Below are positions 1 to 8,317 of a stretch of DNA of 64,000 nucleotides, piece by piece. Below the pieces are notes generated by a model that ran no database searches, was not told the DNA's origin, and worked only from the letters and a program-made list of their open reading frames with translations. The position numbers and the translations under genes were made by a program. Origin of the DNA: Streptomyces hyaluromycini. GTDB taxonomy: Bacteria > Actinomycetota > Actinomycetes > Streptomycetales > Streptomycetaceae. Each line of letters begins with the position of its first letter. Position 1 is the first letter of the stretch. The stretch spans positions 742,712 to 806,711 of the forward strand of contig NZ_BCFL01000019.1 in the NCBI RefSeq assembly GCF_002217755.1, written 5' to 3'.

Positions 1-180
1 CAGCGCGGTGATCCCGGGGTGCCCGTCGGCGGTTTCGGAGAGGGTGCCCGGTCGGCGGCCGACGGCGACCACGTGCGCGCCCTCGGCGGCGAACGCGCGC
101 GCCGTGGCGCGGCCGATGCCGGTGCCGGCTCCGGTGACGACGACGGTGCGGGGGGCCCGGGGGCGGATGTTCTCGCTCAT
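1..180 (-). CDS. SDR family oxidoreductase, N-terminal part only
   Basis: The reverse strand from position 180 reads an ATG start followed by the nucleotide-binding motif TGAGTGIG at about residues 16-23, the Gly-rich turn of short-chain dehydrogenases. A beta-strand rich in Val (RTVVVTG) precedes it, as expected for a Rossmann fold. Only about 60 residues are inside the window; the catalytic Ser-Tyr-Lys lie beyond the left edge, so substrate and activity cannot be judged. It is transcribed away from the HNH nuclease gene. Confidence 0.9.
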   Translation of the reverse strand, partial: MSENIRPRAPRTVVVTGAGTGIGRATARAFAAEGAHVVAVGRRPGTLSETADGHPGITAL

Positions 181-224
181 GCCGGGATCGTCGGACCCTG
201 ACACCGGCGTCAAGGTCAAGTCCC

Positions 225-254
225 CCTCGACAGGCCTCGACAGGCCTCGGCAGG
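225..254. repeat. three tandem 10-bp repeats
   Basis: Units at 225-234 and 235-244 are identical (cctcgacagg) and 245-254 differs by one base. They sit in the 327-bp gap between the divergent SDR and HNH genes, just upstream of the SDR start. The rest of the gap has no convincing ORF; promoters for both genes should be here but no clear boxes were seen. Confidence 0.6.
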
Positions 255-507
255 TCCCGGGAGGCATGCGGGCGCGGCAAGGTGTGAGGCGTGTCATCGG
301 GGGCATTCGGTCGCAGCGGGGAGTGAGCGGGCGCGAAGGCGTTCGGGCCGGGCTTCCCTCCGGGCGTCAATCGCTTGCCGATAAGGCCGAGTTGATGGCA
401 TACACCCTTTTAGGTGCTATCTGGCCCGAACCGTGCGGCAGTTACCGTTGGACCAGCAGGAATCCGCCCGTGCGAAGGCGGATCTGGGCAAGCAAGAGGG
501 GGCGCAC

Positions 508-1224
508 GTGGCGCGTCTGAGGGGCGGGGCGGTCACCGCTGCCGTCGTGGTGTTCGCGGTGGCCGGCTGTACCGACCTGCAGGACAAGGGGAGTCCGGGA
601 GCCCAGGGCGCGGGCGGCGGGGGAGCGGCGCTGACCGCCGCCGACTCGCTCACCGTCAAGGGCCGGGCGCCGAAGACCGGTTACTCCCGGGAGAAGTTCG
701 GCTCCGCCTGGGCGGACACGGACTCCAACTCCTGCGACACCCGGGACGACATACTCAAGCGCGACCTCAAGGAGGTGAAGTTCACCGACGGCGACTGCAA
801 GGTCTCCTCCGGAGTCCTGGAGCCGGACCCCTACTCCGGCAAGGAGGTCACCTACAAGCGCGGCCGCAGCCTGGTCGACATAGACCACCTCGTCGCCCTC
901 TCGGACGCCTGGCAGAAGGGCGCCAAGTACTGGGACGCCAGCAAGCGCATAGCCCTGGCCAACGACCCGCTGAACCTCCTGGCCGTCGACGCGAGCGCCA
1001 ACCGGGGCAAGGGCGACGGCGACGCGGCCACCTGGATCCCGGCGAACAAGGCCTACCGCTGCACCTATGTCGCCGCGCAGGTGGCCGTGAAGAAGAAGTA
1101 CGGCCTGTGGGTCACCGCCGCCGAGAAGGCCGCGATGAAGAAGGTCCTCGCCACCTGTCCCGGCCAGAAACTCCCCTCGGGCGGCAACCCGACCAAGGCG
1201 CCGTCACGCTTCAAGGCGCGCTGA
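508..1224 (+). CDS. secreted/lipid-anchored HNH (DUF1524-type) nuclease
   Basis: I start the gene at GTG 508, which follows the ribosome site GAGGGGG at 496-502; an in-frame ATG at 433 would add 25 non-conserved residues. The N-terminus is basic, then hydrophobic, then VAGC, a lipobox-like signal, so the protein (238 aa) is probably exported and lipid anchored. The core has DIDHLVALSDAW, then NDPLNLLAVDASANRGKGD and WIP, the arrangement of the HNH fold of DUF1524/GmrSD C-terminal nucleases. An extracellular nuclease role is inferred from the family and the export signal. It stands alone, with convergent neighbours downstream. Confidence 0.85.
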   Translation: MARLRGGAVTAAVVVFAVAGCTDLQDKGSPGAQGAGGGGAALTAADSLTVKGRAPKTGYSREKFGSAWADTDSNSCDTRDDILKRDLKEVKFTDGDCKVSSGVLEPDPYSGKEVTYKRGRSLVDIDHLVALSDAWQKGAKYWDASKRIALANDPLNLLAVDASANRGKGDGDAATWIPANKAYRCTYVAAQVAVKKKYGLWVTAAEKAAMKKVLATCPGQKLPSGGNPTKAPSRFKAR

Positions 1225-1248
1225 ACCGGCCCGCCCCCGCCGCGTGCG

Positions 1249-2373
1249 TCAGTACCCCAGGGCGCGGCCGCGCGGCGGAGGGGCGGGGCAGCCCGCCTTC
1301 TCCCAGGCCACGAAGGTGTTGGTGCGGGCGAAGACGAACGCCTTGACCGGGTTGGCGGAGTACGACCACGGCGGGCTGCCGACGTATCCGCCGACCGCCC
1401 GGAACTGCTCGACGGCCTCCGCGTACCGATCCGTCTGGAACAAGGCCTCCGCCAGCAGGTGCCGCACCATCGGCAGCCGGTGGTGCCCGGCCGGTGCCCA
1501 CTCCACGGCGTCCAGGGTGGCGTCCACCGCCGCCTGCACGAACGGCTGGCGGTACACCGGCTCCTTGGGCTCCCGGAACGCGTGCTCCATCAGCCCGTAC
1601 AGGCGTAGTACGGGCAGCAGGCTGCCCTGCGGCGCGGTGACTGCGGCCTGCTCGGCGAACGCGTACATCAGCTCGTGCGAACCGCGCCACTTGGCGCACC
1701 AGTACTGCAGGGCGCTGATGTGCGCCCCGAAGTGGTGCGGGTCGCGTGCGGTGATCTCGGCCCACAGCGCCCGGAAGTCGTCGTGCGACCAGCCGAGCCC
1801 CAGCGCGATGGAGATCTGTGCGATCCAGGGGCAGGGGTCCTCGGGTGCCATCCAGGCGGCCTCCTGGCAGGCGGGCAGTGCCTCGGCCAGCAGCCGGTGG
1901 AAGCCCTCGAACTGCTCCGCCGTGGTGTGCTTCGCCAGCTTCGCGCCGCGGACCTTGCCCGCGAGGTCCACGAGCGCGTCGGCGTGCACCAGGGCGGCGG
2001 CCGGATCGCCGGGGTACTCGGTCCGCCACGCCTTGAGCCAGGTGTCGTCCTCGGCGGCGGCGTGGGTGAGGATGCCGAGCCGGTACCACCGCAGGTCCCA
2101 GTCCCGGCCCGCTCCGGCCAGGTAGGCGGCGGCCCGCCGCCAGTCACCGGCGAGGGCGGCCTGCGCGACCGCGTCGGCCTCGGGATCGGGGCCCGCGAAA
2201 CGGCTGTCGAGCTGAGCGGCGGGCACCAGCCCGTACTTGGCGGGGTCGATGTTGACCGGCGCCTTGGCCTTCGCCTCCGCCCGGAGCGCCCGCGCCTTGC
2301 GGGCGTTGCGCGGGACGGTGACGGCGGAGTAGGCGAGGATGCCGGCGCCGGCTATGTCGATGAGGACGTTCAT
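1249..2373 (-). CDS. conserved protein of unknown function, coupled to M48 protease
   Basis: A 374-aa protein with a short N-terminal hydrophobic stretch (MNVLIDIAGAGILAYSAVTV), likely a membrane anchor, and then an Ala-, Trp- and His-rich helical body. Helical repeats such as AAAYLAGAGRDWDLRWYRLG and HLLAEALFQTDRYAEAVEQF look TPR-like. No catalytic motif was recognised. Its ATG overlaps the stop of the upstream M48 protease (ATGA at 2370-2373), so the two are translated from one message and may act together. The function is unknown; a scaffold or protease partner is only a guess. Confidence 0.8.
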   Translation of the reverse strand: MNVLIDIAGAGILAYSAVTVPRNARKARALRAEAKAKAPVNIDPAKYGLVPAAQLDSRFAGPDPEADAVAQAALAGDWRRAAAYLAGAGRDWDLRWYRLGILTHAAAEDDTWLKAWRTEYPGDPAAALVHADALVDLAGKVRGAKLAKHTTAEQFEGFHRLLAEALPACQEAAWMAPEDPCPWIAQISIALGLGWSHDDFRALWAEITARDPHHFGAHISALQYWCAKWRGSHELMYAFAEQAAVTAPQGSLLPVLRLYGLMEHAFREPKEPVYRQPFVQAAVDATLDAVEWAPAGHHRLPMVRHLLAEALFQTDRYAEAVEQFRAVGGYVGSPPWSYSANPVKAFVFARTNTFVAWEKAGCPAPPPRGRALGY

Positions 2374-4268
2374 ACCGGGTCTTTCGGGTAGAGGCCGCCG
2401 GAAGAGGCGGGTGGCTGGGCGGGCGGACGAGTGGGCCGGGAGGCGGCCGAAGGGGCGGTCCGAGGGCCGGCCCAGGAAGCCGTCGGAGCGCGGACGCCGC
2501 CGGACAGCAGGGCCCGCAGGGGGCCCGTGCCGGGCGGATCGGCGACCGCGTGGTCCAGGGCCTCCTCCAGCGCCTCGGTGAACTGTACGGGCGCCACCGC
2601 CCGGAGCGGGGGCCCGGACCAGCACAGCTCCCACCGGCACAGCCCGGTGTCCAGCGCGGTGAGCAGGGCCAGTTGCCGCAGGGCCGAGCGGAAGGCCGTC
2701 CGAGCGGACTCGCGTGCCGCGCGGCCACTGCTCCGGCCGGCCTGCTCCGACCTGGGCAGCCGGCCGGCGATGTCGTACAGCAGGCCGTGGTCGACCAGGT
2801 CCAGAAGGCGGCCGAGGTGGTCGTGGTGGTCGTGGTGGTCGTGGTGGTCGAGGTGGTCGACGCGGCCGAGGTGGTCGAGGTGTGTCGCTCCGGATGCGGC
2901 GGCGCCCCTCGCGCCGGCCGCCTGGGCCATGGCCCCCAGCAGCGGCCCCGCTTCCCGCGCCCAGCTCTCGCGCCGGGTCTGCGCGGGCAGTTCCGCCCAG
3001 GGCACCCGCCGCCAGGACAGCGTCTCCCGGCTCAGTACGGCTCGTTCCAGTCGGGCGAGGAGGCGCTCCGGCTCCCGGAGCAGCGCGAGGGCGGGGCGCC
3101 GGGGGAGCGTGGCGGCGCGTCCGTCGTCGGGGAGTGCCTCCAGCACCGCGATGCGGTCGGCCGTGGGCGGGTGGCTGTCGTACGGGGACCTCTCCTCGGG
3201 AACCACCTCCGGGAGCGGCCCGCGGGCCCACGCTTCGAGGTCCGCCCGGCGGGCGGGGTCCGCGAGCAGGAGGGCGAGCCCGCCGTGGAACTGCCCTTCC
3301 GGCGGCAGCAGTCCGGCGTCCCGGCCCATCAGGGCGTACTCGCGCAGGTAGAGATCGTCGGCGGCGTCGAGCACGGGGATGCGGCGCAGCGCGGCGGCCG
3401 TGGTGTCCCGTCCGGCGATCCGGGCGGCCACCAGGTCGGCCGCGTACTCCTGCCGGCGGCTGACGGCCTCGGTCAGGCGCAGACAGAGCCGGGCGTACCC
3501 GGAGAAGACGAGGGCCAGATAGTGGTCCGGGCCCCGCGTCGGCTCCCGCTTCACCGGCGGCGGCTTGCCGGCCGCCCGGCGCCGGGCGGCCCGCGCGGCG
3601 GCCCTCGCCTGCTCCTCGGCCTCCTCACGCGCGGCCCGCTGCCGCAACGTGTGCGTGGTGTGCAGCAGTCTGCCGTGCAGCGCCCAGAGCAGGCCGCCCA
3701 GCCGGGTGTCGTCGTGCGCGTAGTGGCCCAGTTCGTGCGCGAGCACGGCGTCCAGTTCGTCGTCCGGCAGGCCGATCAGCAGGGCGACGCCGAGGAAGAG
3801 CCGCCGTTCGCCCGCGGCCAGCCCGAGCCATCGGGCGTCCTCCCGCACCATGGCATTGGCCCCCGGGATCACCCGGATCTCCGTGGGCGGCCGGGTGCCC
3901 ACCCGCTCGGCCAGGTCCCGCACGCGCCGCCACAGCTCCGGCTGCTCCTGCGGCGCCGGTGACACACCGGGTACCTCGTCCTGCCCGTCCCCGGGGCCGC
4001 GGCTGAGCAGGACGACCCGCACCACGCACCAGGCGATCGCCAGCGAGCCGAGGTAGCCCTCGACGGCCATGAGCGTGAAGCTCCCGTCCCGGGCCAGGAA
4101 GACGTCCAGGACCGCCAGCGCGACGAGGAGGAGCAGAGCCAGTACGTAGAACCCGAGCAGCAGTCCGAGAACGAGCGCGGCGCGCAGCGGTGTTCCGGGC
4201 ACGCCCCGTTCTCGTACGGCGGTTTCCCCGGCGGCCGCCCGGCCGGCGGGGCGGGACGTCAGGCGCAT
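2370..4268 (-). CDS. M48 family membrane metalloprotease
   Basis: This is a zinc protease of the Ste24/HtpX type, 632 aa. Two hydrophobic helices lie near the N-terminus (around residues 28-50 and 60-85), followed by the zinc motif HELGHYAHDD and, further on, QEYAADLVAARIAGRD, which supplies the third zinc ligand Glu. ATG 4268 is preferred over ATG 4274 because AAGG lies six bases upstream of 4268. The C-terminal third holds an unusual run of His-Asp-His-His units (DNA 2785-2885), discussed as a finding. The stop overlaps the next start (ATGA). The substrate is unknown; family members degrade damaged membrane proteins. Confidence 0.9.
   Translation of the reverse strand: MRLTSRPAGRAAAGETAVRERGVPGTPLRAALVLGLLLGFYVLALLLLVALAVLDVFLARDGSFTLMAVEGYLGSLAIAWCVVRVVLLSRGPGDGQDEVPGVSPAPQEQPELWRRVRDLAERVGTRPPTEIRVIPGANAMVREDARWLGLAAGERRLFLGVALLIGLPDDELDAVLAHELGHYAHDDTRLGGLLWALHGRLLHTTHTLRQRAAREEAEEQARAAARAARRRAAGKPPPVKREPTRGPDHYLALVFSGYARLCLRLTEAVSRRQEYAADLVAARIAGRDTTAAALRRIPVLDAADDLYLREYALMGRDAGLLPPEGQFHGGLALLLADPARRADLEAWARGPLPEVVPEERSPYDSHPPTADRIAVLEALPDDGRAATLPRRPALALLREPERLLARLERAVLSRETLSWRRVPWAELPAQTRRESWAREAGPLLGAMAQAAGARGAAASGATHLDHLGRVDHLDHHDHHDHHDHLGRLLDLVDHGLLYDIAGRLPRSEQAGRSSGRAARESARTAFRSALRQLALLTALDTGLCRWELCWSGPPLRAVAPVQFTEALEEALDHAVADPPGTGPLRALLSGGVRAPTASWAGPRTAPSAASRPTRPPAQPPASSGGLYPKDPV
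2785..2885 (-). repeat. 9-bp tandem repeat coding His/Asp-rich stretch
   Basis: Copies of gtggtcgtg and close variants follow one another inside the M48 gene. They encode alternating DHL, DHH and RVDHL units. The pattern keeps the reading frame because the unit is nine bases long. Confidence 0.8.
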
Positions 4269-4351
4269 CGGCATCCTTCACGGGAACGGAACGGTGGTGT
4301 GGCGTCGACGCCGGGCTCGGAGCCGGCCGCACGCGTCGCCTGCTTCTTCGG

Positions 4352-5065
4352 CTACTTCTTCAGCGCCGAGAGGATCGCCGTCGTCACCTTCTTCGCGGAC
4401 GCGGCACCGTTGTCGCCGCCCGCCGTGGACAGCACGGTGACCACGGAGGCGCCGGAACGGGCCGCGATCAGCGTGGTGCCGTTCTCCCAGTAGCCGCTCG
4501 TCAGCGTCATCGTGTAGGCCTCGTCACCGAGTCCGGTCGTGGAGCTGCCGGTGAGCTTCACCTTGGCGTGCGCGTCGGTGTCCGTGTACGTGGCGCACTC
4601 GGCGGCCACGGTCCGCAGCGCCTTCATCACGTCGGTCGCCGTGGTGCCCTGGAAGGCGTCGATCTCCTGGTCCACTTCCTCGGTCTTGTTCGCGTAGCCG
4701 TTCTGTGCGAACGACACCCCGCCCTTGTAGCCGGACACCTGGATCCAGGACGTGGTCTCCAGCCTGGTGCAGTCCGGCTTGCCCGTCTTCCGGCCGGCCG
4801 GGGAGAGGAACCGGCCACCGCTGTCCGCGGAACCGTCGGACTCCAGGGTGAGCCCGGACGGGAAGGCCGAGGCGGGCGCCAGCGCCTTCTTCAGCTGGGT
4901 ACCCGTGAGCAGACCGGAGTCGGGGTCCTTCGCCTTGGCCGGTGCGGCGCTCGTGCCGGTACCGGAGTCGGCGGTCGTACCGGTGGATCCGGAGGAGCAG
5001 GCGGTCAGGGCCAGCGGAAGGGTCGCGACGGCTATCAGCATCACGGCACGGGACGGGAGACGCAT
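4352..5065 (-). CDS. lipoprotein of unknown function
   Basis: A 237-aa exported protein. The start at 5065 gives a basic signal peptide followed by the lipobox LTAC at about residues 21-24; upstream in-frame ATG 5134 is rejected because it would bury the signal. After a Ser/Thr/Gly linker comes a globular domain with GTQLKKAL, CTRLETTSWIQV and a closing VTTAILSALKK. The layout resembles extracytoplasmic sensor domains of actinobacterial lipoproteins (PknH-C/DUF3558-like), but this is a visual impression. It is divergent from the DNA methylase. Confidence 0.8.
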   Translation of the reverse strand: MRLPSRAVMLIAVATLPLALTACSSGSTGTTADSGTGTSAAPAKAKDPDSGLLTGTQLKKALAPASAFPSGLTLESDGSADSGGRFLSPAGRKTGKPDCTRLETTSWIQVSGYKGGVSFAQNGYANKTEEVDQEIDAFQGTTATDVMKALRTVAAECATYTDTDAHAKVKLTGSSTTGLGDEAYTMTLTSGYWENGTTLIAARSGASVVTVLSTAGGDNGAASAKKVTTAILSALKK

Positions 5066-5151
5066 CAGGAGTCCTTCTCGGGTGGGTTGGAGTGGCGAGT
5101 CAATAAGAGCAGAGGCTGTGAACCGAGTCAACACGGATTACGTGGTGCGTG

Positions 5152-5236
5152 GTGTGCACGCCCGTGAAGGGGTAGATCTTGTGTACATCGGTATGCTCGG
5201 TGCACACAGGGGCACCTGGGCACCTGGGTACCTGGG
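5152..5236. repeat. inverted repeat and 8-bp tandem repeat in divergent promoter region
   Basis: GTGTGCAC at 5152-5159 faces GTGCACAC at 5200-5207, an 8-bp inverted repeat. It is followed by cacctggg, cacctggg, tacctggg at 5213-5236. These lie between the lipoprotein and methylase starts and could be operator material for either gene. Confidence 0.5.
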
Positions 5237-5255
5237 ACGAGGGGAGCGAGGCCGC

Positions 5256-7457
5256 GTGCAGGACAACGCCACGGAGGTGACCGCGGCCGGTATCGCACGG
5301 CTCGCCGGAGTGGGCCGCGCCGCCGTCAGCAACTGGCGCCGCCGGCACGCCGACTTCCCCAAGCCGGTCGGCGGCACCGAGACCAGTCCGTCCTTCGCAC
5401 TCGCCGAGGTCGAGTCCTGGCTGCGTGAGCAGGGAAAACTCGCCGAGGTCCCGCTGTGCGAGCGGGTCTGGCAGCAGCTCGCCGGGCACCCCGAGGGCGC
5501 GCTGACGGCGCTGGTGCACGCCGGCTGTGCGCTGCTGCTGATCCACGAACGCCCCACCGTCTGGCTCGACGTGAGCGCCGGCTCGGACGAGCGCCTGGCC
5601 GCGATGCTGCCGGGCGCGCTGGAGCAGGTGCTGACCGCGCGCCTCGGCGGGGCAGCGGAGCGCACGGTTCACAGCGGCCGGTCCGCGGGCGGCGCCGAGG
5701 CTGTGAACAGGCCCGGCAGCGCAGCGGGTGTGAACACATCAGCGGCCGCCCGCCCTGTGAACACCCCGCCGACGACACCCGGCGCGACCGTCGCCCCCAC
5801 CGCCTCCGTCGCCCCCACCACCCTCACCACCCCCGCCGTCCGCACCCCCACCGGCCCCCAACTCCTCCCGTCCGCCCCCCTCCTGCGCGGCGCCGCCGAG
5901 CTGGCCGCCGAGGCCGGGGCCCGGCAGGCCTTCGAGTTCCTGCTGGGCCGGCACCTGGACGCCAACCCCCGCCAGTACACGCTCACCCCGTCCGACCTCG
6001 CCGGTCTCATGGCCGACCTGGCCGGCCCCGCCCGCACCGTGCTGGACCCGGCCTGCGGGACCGGTGCCCTGCTGCGGGCCGTGGACGTCCGCCCCGGCCA
6101 GGAGCTGTACGCCCAGGACAGCGCCCCCGATCTCGCCGCGCTCACCGCGCTGCGGCTCGCGCTGCACTCCCGGGCCGGGGTGCACGGCGCCGCCGGCGAC
6201 ACCCTGCGCGCCGACGCCTACCCGGAGCTGCGCGCCGACGCGGTGCTCTGCCACCCGCCGTTCAACGAGCGCAACTGGGGCCACGACGAGCTGGCGTACG
6301 ACGCACGCTGGGAGTACGGCTTCCCCGCGCGCACCGAGTCGGAACTGGCCTGGGTGCAGCACGCCCTGGCCCGGCTCGCCGACGGCGGCACCGCGGTGCT
6401 GCTGATGCCGCCGGCCGTCGCGTCCCGCCGTTCCGGGCGCCGGATCCGTGCCGACCTGCTGCGCCGGGGTGCGCTCAGGGCGCTCGTCGCGCTCCCGGTC
6501 GGGGCGGCGCCGCCGTACAGCATCCCGCTGCACCTGTGGGTGCTGCGCCGGCCCGACCGGACGCCGGCCACGCCCGAGGTGCTGCTCGTGGACACCGGGA
6601 GGTTCGCAGGCGAAGGGCGGGGCGGCCCGGACTGGGCGGCGGTACGGGACGCCGTCCTGGACGCCTGGCGTGCCTTCGAGCGCACTGGGGGGCCGGTGGA
6701 ACGGCCGGGGCTGGCCCGTTCGGTGCCGGTCATCGAACTCCTCGACGACGACGTGGACCTCGCCCCCGCCCGCCATCTGCCCCCGGCCGCCGGGGCCGAC
6801 GGCGCGGAACAGCTCACGGCGGTCCGCGAACGGTTCGGTGTGACCCTGCGCCTGACCGCCGACCTCACCCCGCCGCCGGCCGACCAGGCGCCGCCCGCGC
6901 GGTGGCCGCTCACCACGGTCGGCGAACTCGCGCGCGCGGGCGCGCTGGTGCTGCGCACCGGCGGGAACGGCGGCCACGCGCGCGTGCCCGTGCTCACCGA
7001 CCACGACGTCCTCGCCGCGGTGGCCCCCTCGGGCACGCTTCCCGAGAGCGACGAGGAGGCCGTGCTGACCGAGTCGGGCGACGTCGTCGTACCGGTCCTC
7101 GGCGGCGGTTCGGTGGCGCGCGTGATCGACGACGCGACGTCGGGCGCCGCCCTGGGGCGCAACCTCGTGCTCCTGCGCCCCGATCACACGGCCATCGACC
7201 CCTGGTTCCTGGCCGGCTTCCTGCGCGGCACCGCCAACAACCGGCAGGCCAGCAGCTATGCCTCCACCGCGACCCGGCTGGACGTGCGCCGGCTCCAGCT
7301 GCCCCGGCTCCCCTTGGAGGAACAGCGGCGCTACGGCGCGCGCTTCCGCGCACTCGACGAGTTCGAACGGGCGCTGCGCCACGCGAACCGGCTCGGGGAG
7401 CACCTCGTGCGCGGAATGTACGACGGCCTCACCGACGGGACCGTCACGCCCGACTGA
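5256..7457 (+). CDS. orphan N-6 DNA methylase-like protein with N-terminal HTH
   Basis: A 733-aa protein starting at GTG 5256 behind GAGGGGAG. Residues 5-55 resemble an AlpA/MerR-like helix-turn-helix (IARLAGVGRAAVSNWRRRH). A Pro/Thr-rich linker follows, then a SAM-binding fold with LDPACGTGALLRAVD (motif I) and the catalytic motif IV region AVLCHPPFNERNWG. The C-terminal part resembles a type I specificity-like domain. Known N-6 methylases use (N/D/S)PP(Y/F); here the first residue is His. No restriction subunit or hsdR-like gene is nearby, so a regulatory rather than a defence role is possible. It may or may not be catalytically active. Confidence 0.82.
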   Translation: MQDNATEVTAAGIARLAGVGRAAVSNWRRRHADFPKPVGGTETSPSFALAEVESWLREQGKLAEVPLCERVWQQLAGHPEGALTALVHAGCALLLIHERPTVWLDVSAGSDERLAAMLPGALEQVLTARLGGAAERTVHSGRSAGGAEAVNRPGSAAGVNTSAAARPVNTPPTTPGATVAPTASVAPTTLTTPAVRTPTGPQLLPSAPLLRGAAELAAEAGARQAFEFLLGRHLDANPRQYTLTPSDLAGLMADLAGPARTVLDPACGTGALLRAVDVRPGQELYAQDSAPDLAALTALRLALHSRAGVHGAAGDTLRADAYPELRADAVLCHPPFNERNWGHDELAYDARWEYGFPARTESELAWVQHALARLADGGTAVLLMPPAVASRRSGRRIRADLLRRGALRALVALPVGAAPPYSIPLHLWVLRRPDRTPATPEVLLVDTGRFAGEGRGGPDWAAVRDAVLDAWRAFERTGGPVERPGLARSVPVIELLDDDVDLAPARHLPPAAGADGAEQLTAVRERFGVTLRLTADLTPPPADQAPPARWPLTTVGELARAGALVLRTGGNGGHARVPVLTDHDVLAAVAPSGTLPESDEEAVLTESGDVVVPVLGGGSVARVIDDATSGAALGRNLVLLRPDHTAIDPWFLAGFLRGTANNRQASSYASTATRLDVRRLQLPRLPLEEQRRYGARFRALDEFERALRHANRLGEHLVRGMYDGLTDGTVTPD
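5665..5764. repeat. repeated CTGTGAAC-type motifs inside methylase gene
   Basis: CTGTGAACAG at 5701-5710, GTGTGAACAC at 5728-5737 and CTGTGAACAC at 5755-5764 are spaced exactly 27 bp. An inverted copy (GGTTCACAG) lies at 5666-5674 and a fifth upstream at 5115-5123. They encode the dispensable linker (AVNR, GVNT, PVNT). Confidence 0.6.
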
Positions 7458-7509
7458 TCCCCGCCTGATCCCCGATTGATCACCGATTGATCCCTGATTG
7501 ACCCTTGAT
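7455..7509. repeat. five tandem 11-bp repeats starting at methylase stop codon
   Basis: Units tgatccccgcc, tgatccccgat, tgatcaccgat, tgatccctgat and tgacccttgat run from 7455 to 7509; the first unit contains the methylase TGA. The remaining gap to the next gene at 7694 carries no other clear element. Confidence 0.85.
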
Positions 7510-7693
7510 CGATCCTTTCCCGGCGCGTCCCGGCAGTCGGTCCGACAACGGTTCGGTACAACCCGGACCGGTTGTCCGTGCCGGGCCATATGCTCGAAGC
7601 GACCATCACACGACCGATGTTGTCCGCGGGCGGACGGCGCCGGACGGTGGAGTACGCCCTTTTCAGGGAACTTCAGGCAACACAGGAGCGATC

Positions 7694-8317
7694 ATGCAAG
7701 GCCAGGGCCATGCGCAGCCGGTGCAGCGGCCGCCGCACGACGCGGTACTGGTCCTGTTGCGCGTGGTGTTCGTGGCGGTCGGGGTGTTCAGCGCCGGCTT
7801 CCTGGCATGGGCGATGCTGCTGCGGCTGGCCGTGGTGACCCGCAGGTCGGTCGACTCCGGCCTGCTGGTGGCGGCCGCGGCGGCCGACGTCCTCAGCCTC
7901 GTGCTGCTGGGCACCGAATCGGGCGACGACGTGCACACCACCGGCGGCTACCTGGGGATCACCCTGCTGTTCGGCACGCTCCTGGCCACCATCGTCTACT
8001 ACCTCGCGGCCGACGTGCGCCACTTCCAGCGGCAGCGCGAGGCGTACGCGGCGCAGACGTACGGCTACCCGCCCGCCCCCTCGCCGTACGCCACGGGGAC
8101 GACGCCCCTGGGCATGCAGCCCCCGCACACCGCGCCCCCGCACACACCGCCCCCGCACACCGTTCCCCCGATGTCCCGGCCGCCGCTCCCGCAGCCTCCG
8201 ATACCCGCGCCGCCCCAGCGCCCGGCGCCCGCCCGGATCGAGCAGGTACGCGCCGAACTCGACGAGCTCAGCGACTACCTGCGCAAGCACGACGGGCACC
8301 ACGAGGGCGGAAGGTGA
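7694..8317 (+). CDS. membrane protein coupled to Ser/Thr kinase
   Basis: A 207-aa protein starting at ATG 7694 behind AGGAGCG. Three hydrophobic segments lie at about residues 18-44, 56-72 and 83-103. They are followed by a Pro-rich cytoplasmic tail with His-Thr-Ala-Pro repeats (PPHTAPPHTPPPHT) and a short acidic helix (RIEQVRAELDELSDYL). No enzyme motif was recognised. The stop overlaps the GTG of the kinase gene (GTGA at 8314-8317), suggesting that it anchors, senses for, or is phosphorylated by the kinase, which itself has no membrane segment. Confidence 0.8.
   Translation: MQGQGHAQPVQRPPHDAVLVLLRVVFVAVGVFSAGFLAWAMLLRLAVVTRRSVDSGLLVAAAAADVLSLVLLGTESGDDVHTTGGYLGITLLFGTLLATIVYYLAADVRHFQRQREAYAAQTYGYPPAPSPYATGTTPLGMQPPHTAPPHTPPPHTVPPMSRPPLPQPPIPAPPQRPAPARIEQVRAELDELSDYLRKHDGHHEGGR

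Noticed and set aside
5701..5764. DnaA boxes or replication origin
   Set aside because: CTGTGAAC differs from the Streptomyces DnaA box TTGTCCACA and no dnaA/dnaN genes are present.
5666..5764. Rex sites in the methylase gene
   Set aside because: Only half-sites resembling TGTGAAC occur; the second half TTCACA is missing at the required spacing.
5456..7468. 670-aa Arg/Pro-rich frame
   Set aside because: It is a shifted frame of the N-6 methylase gene and has no recognisable fold.
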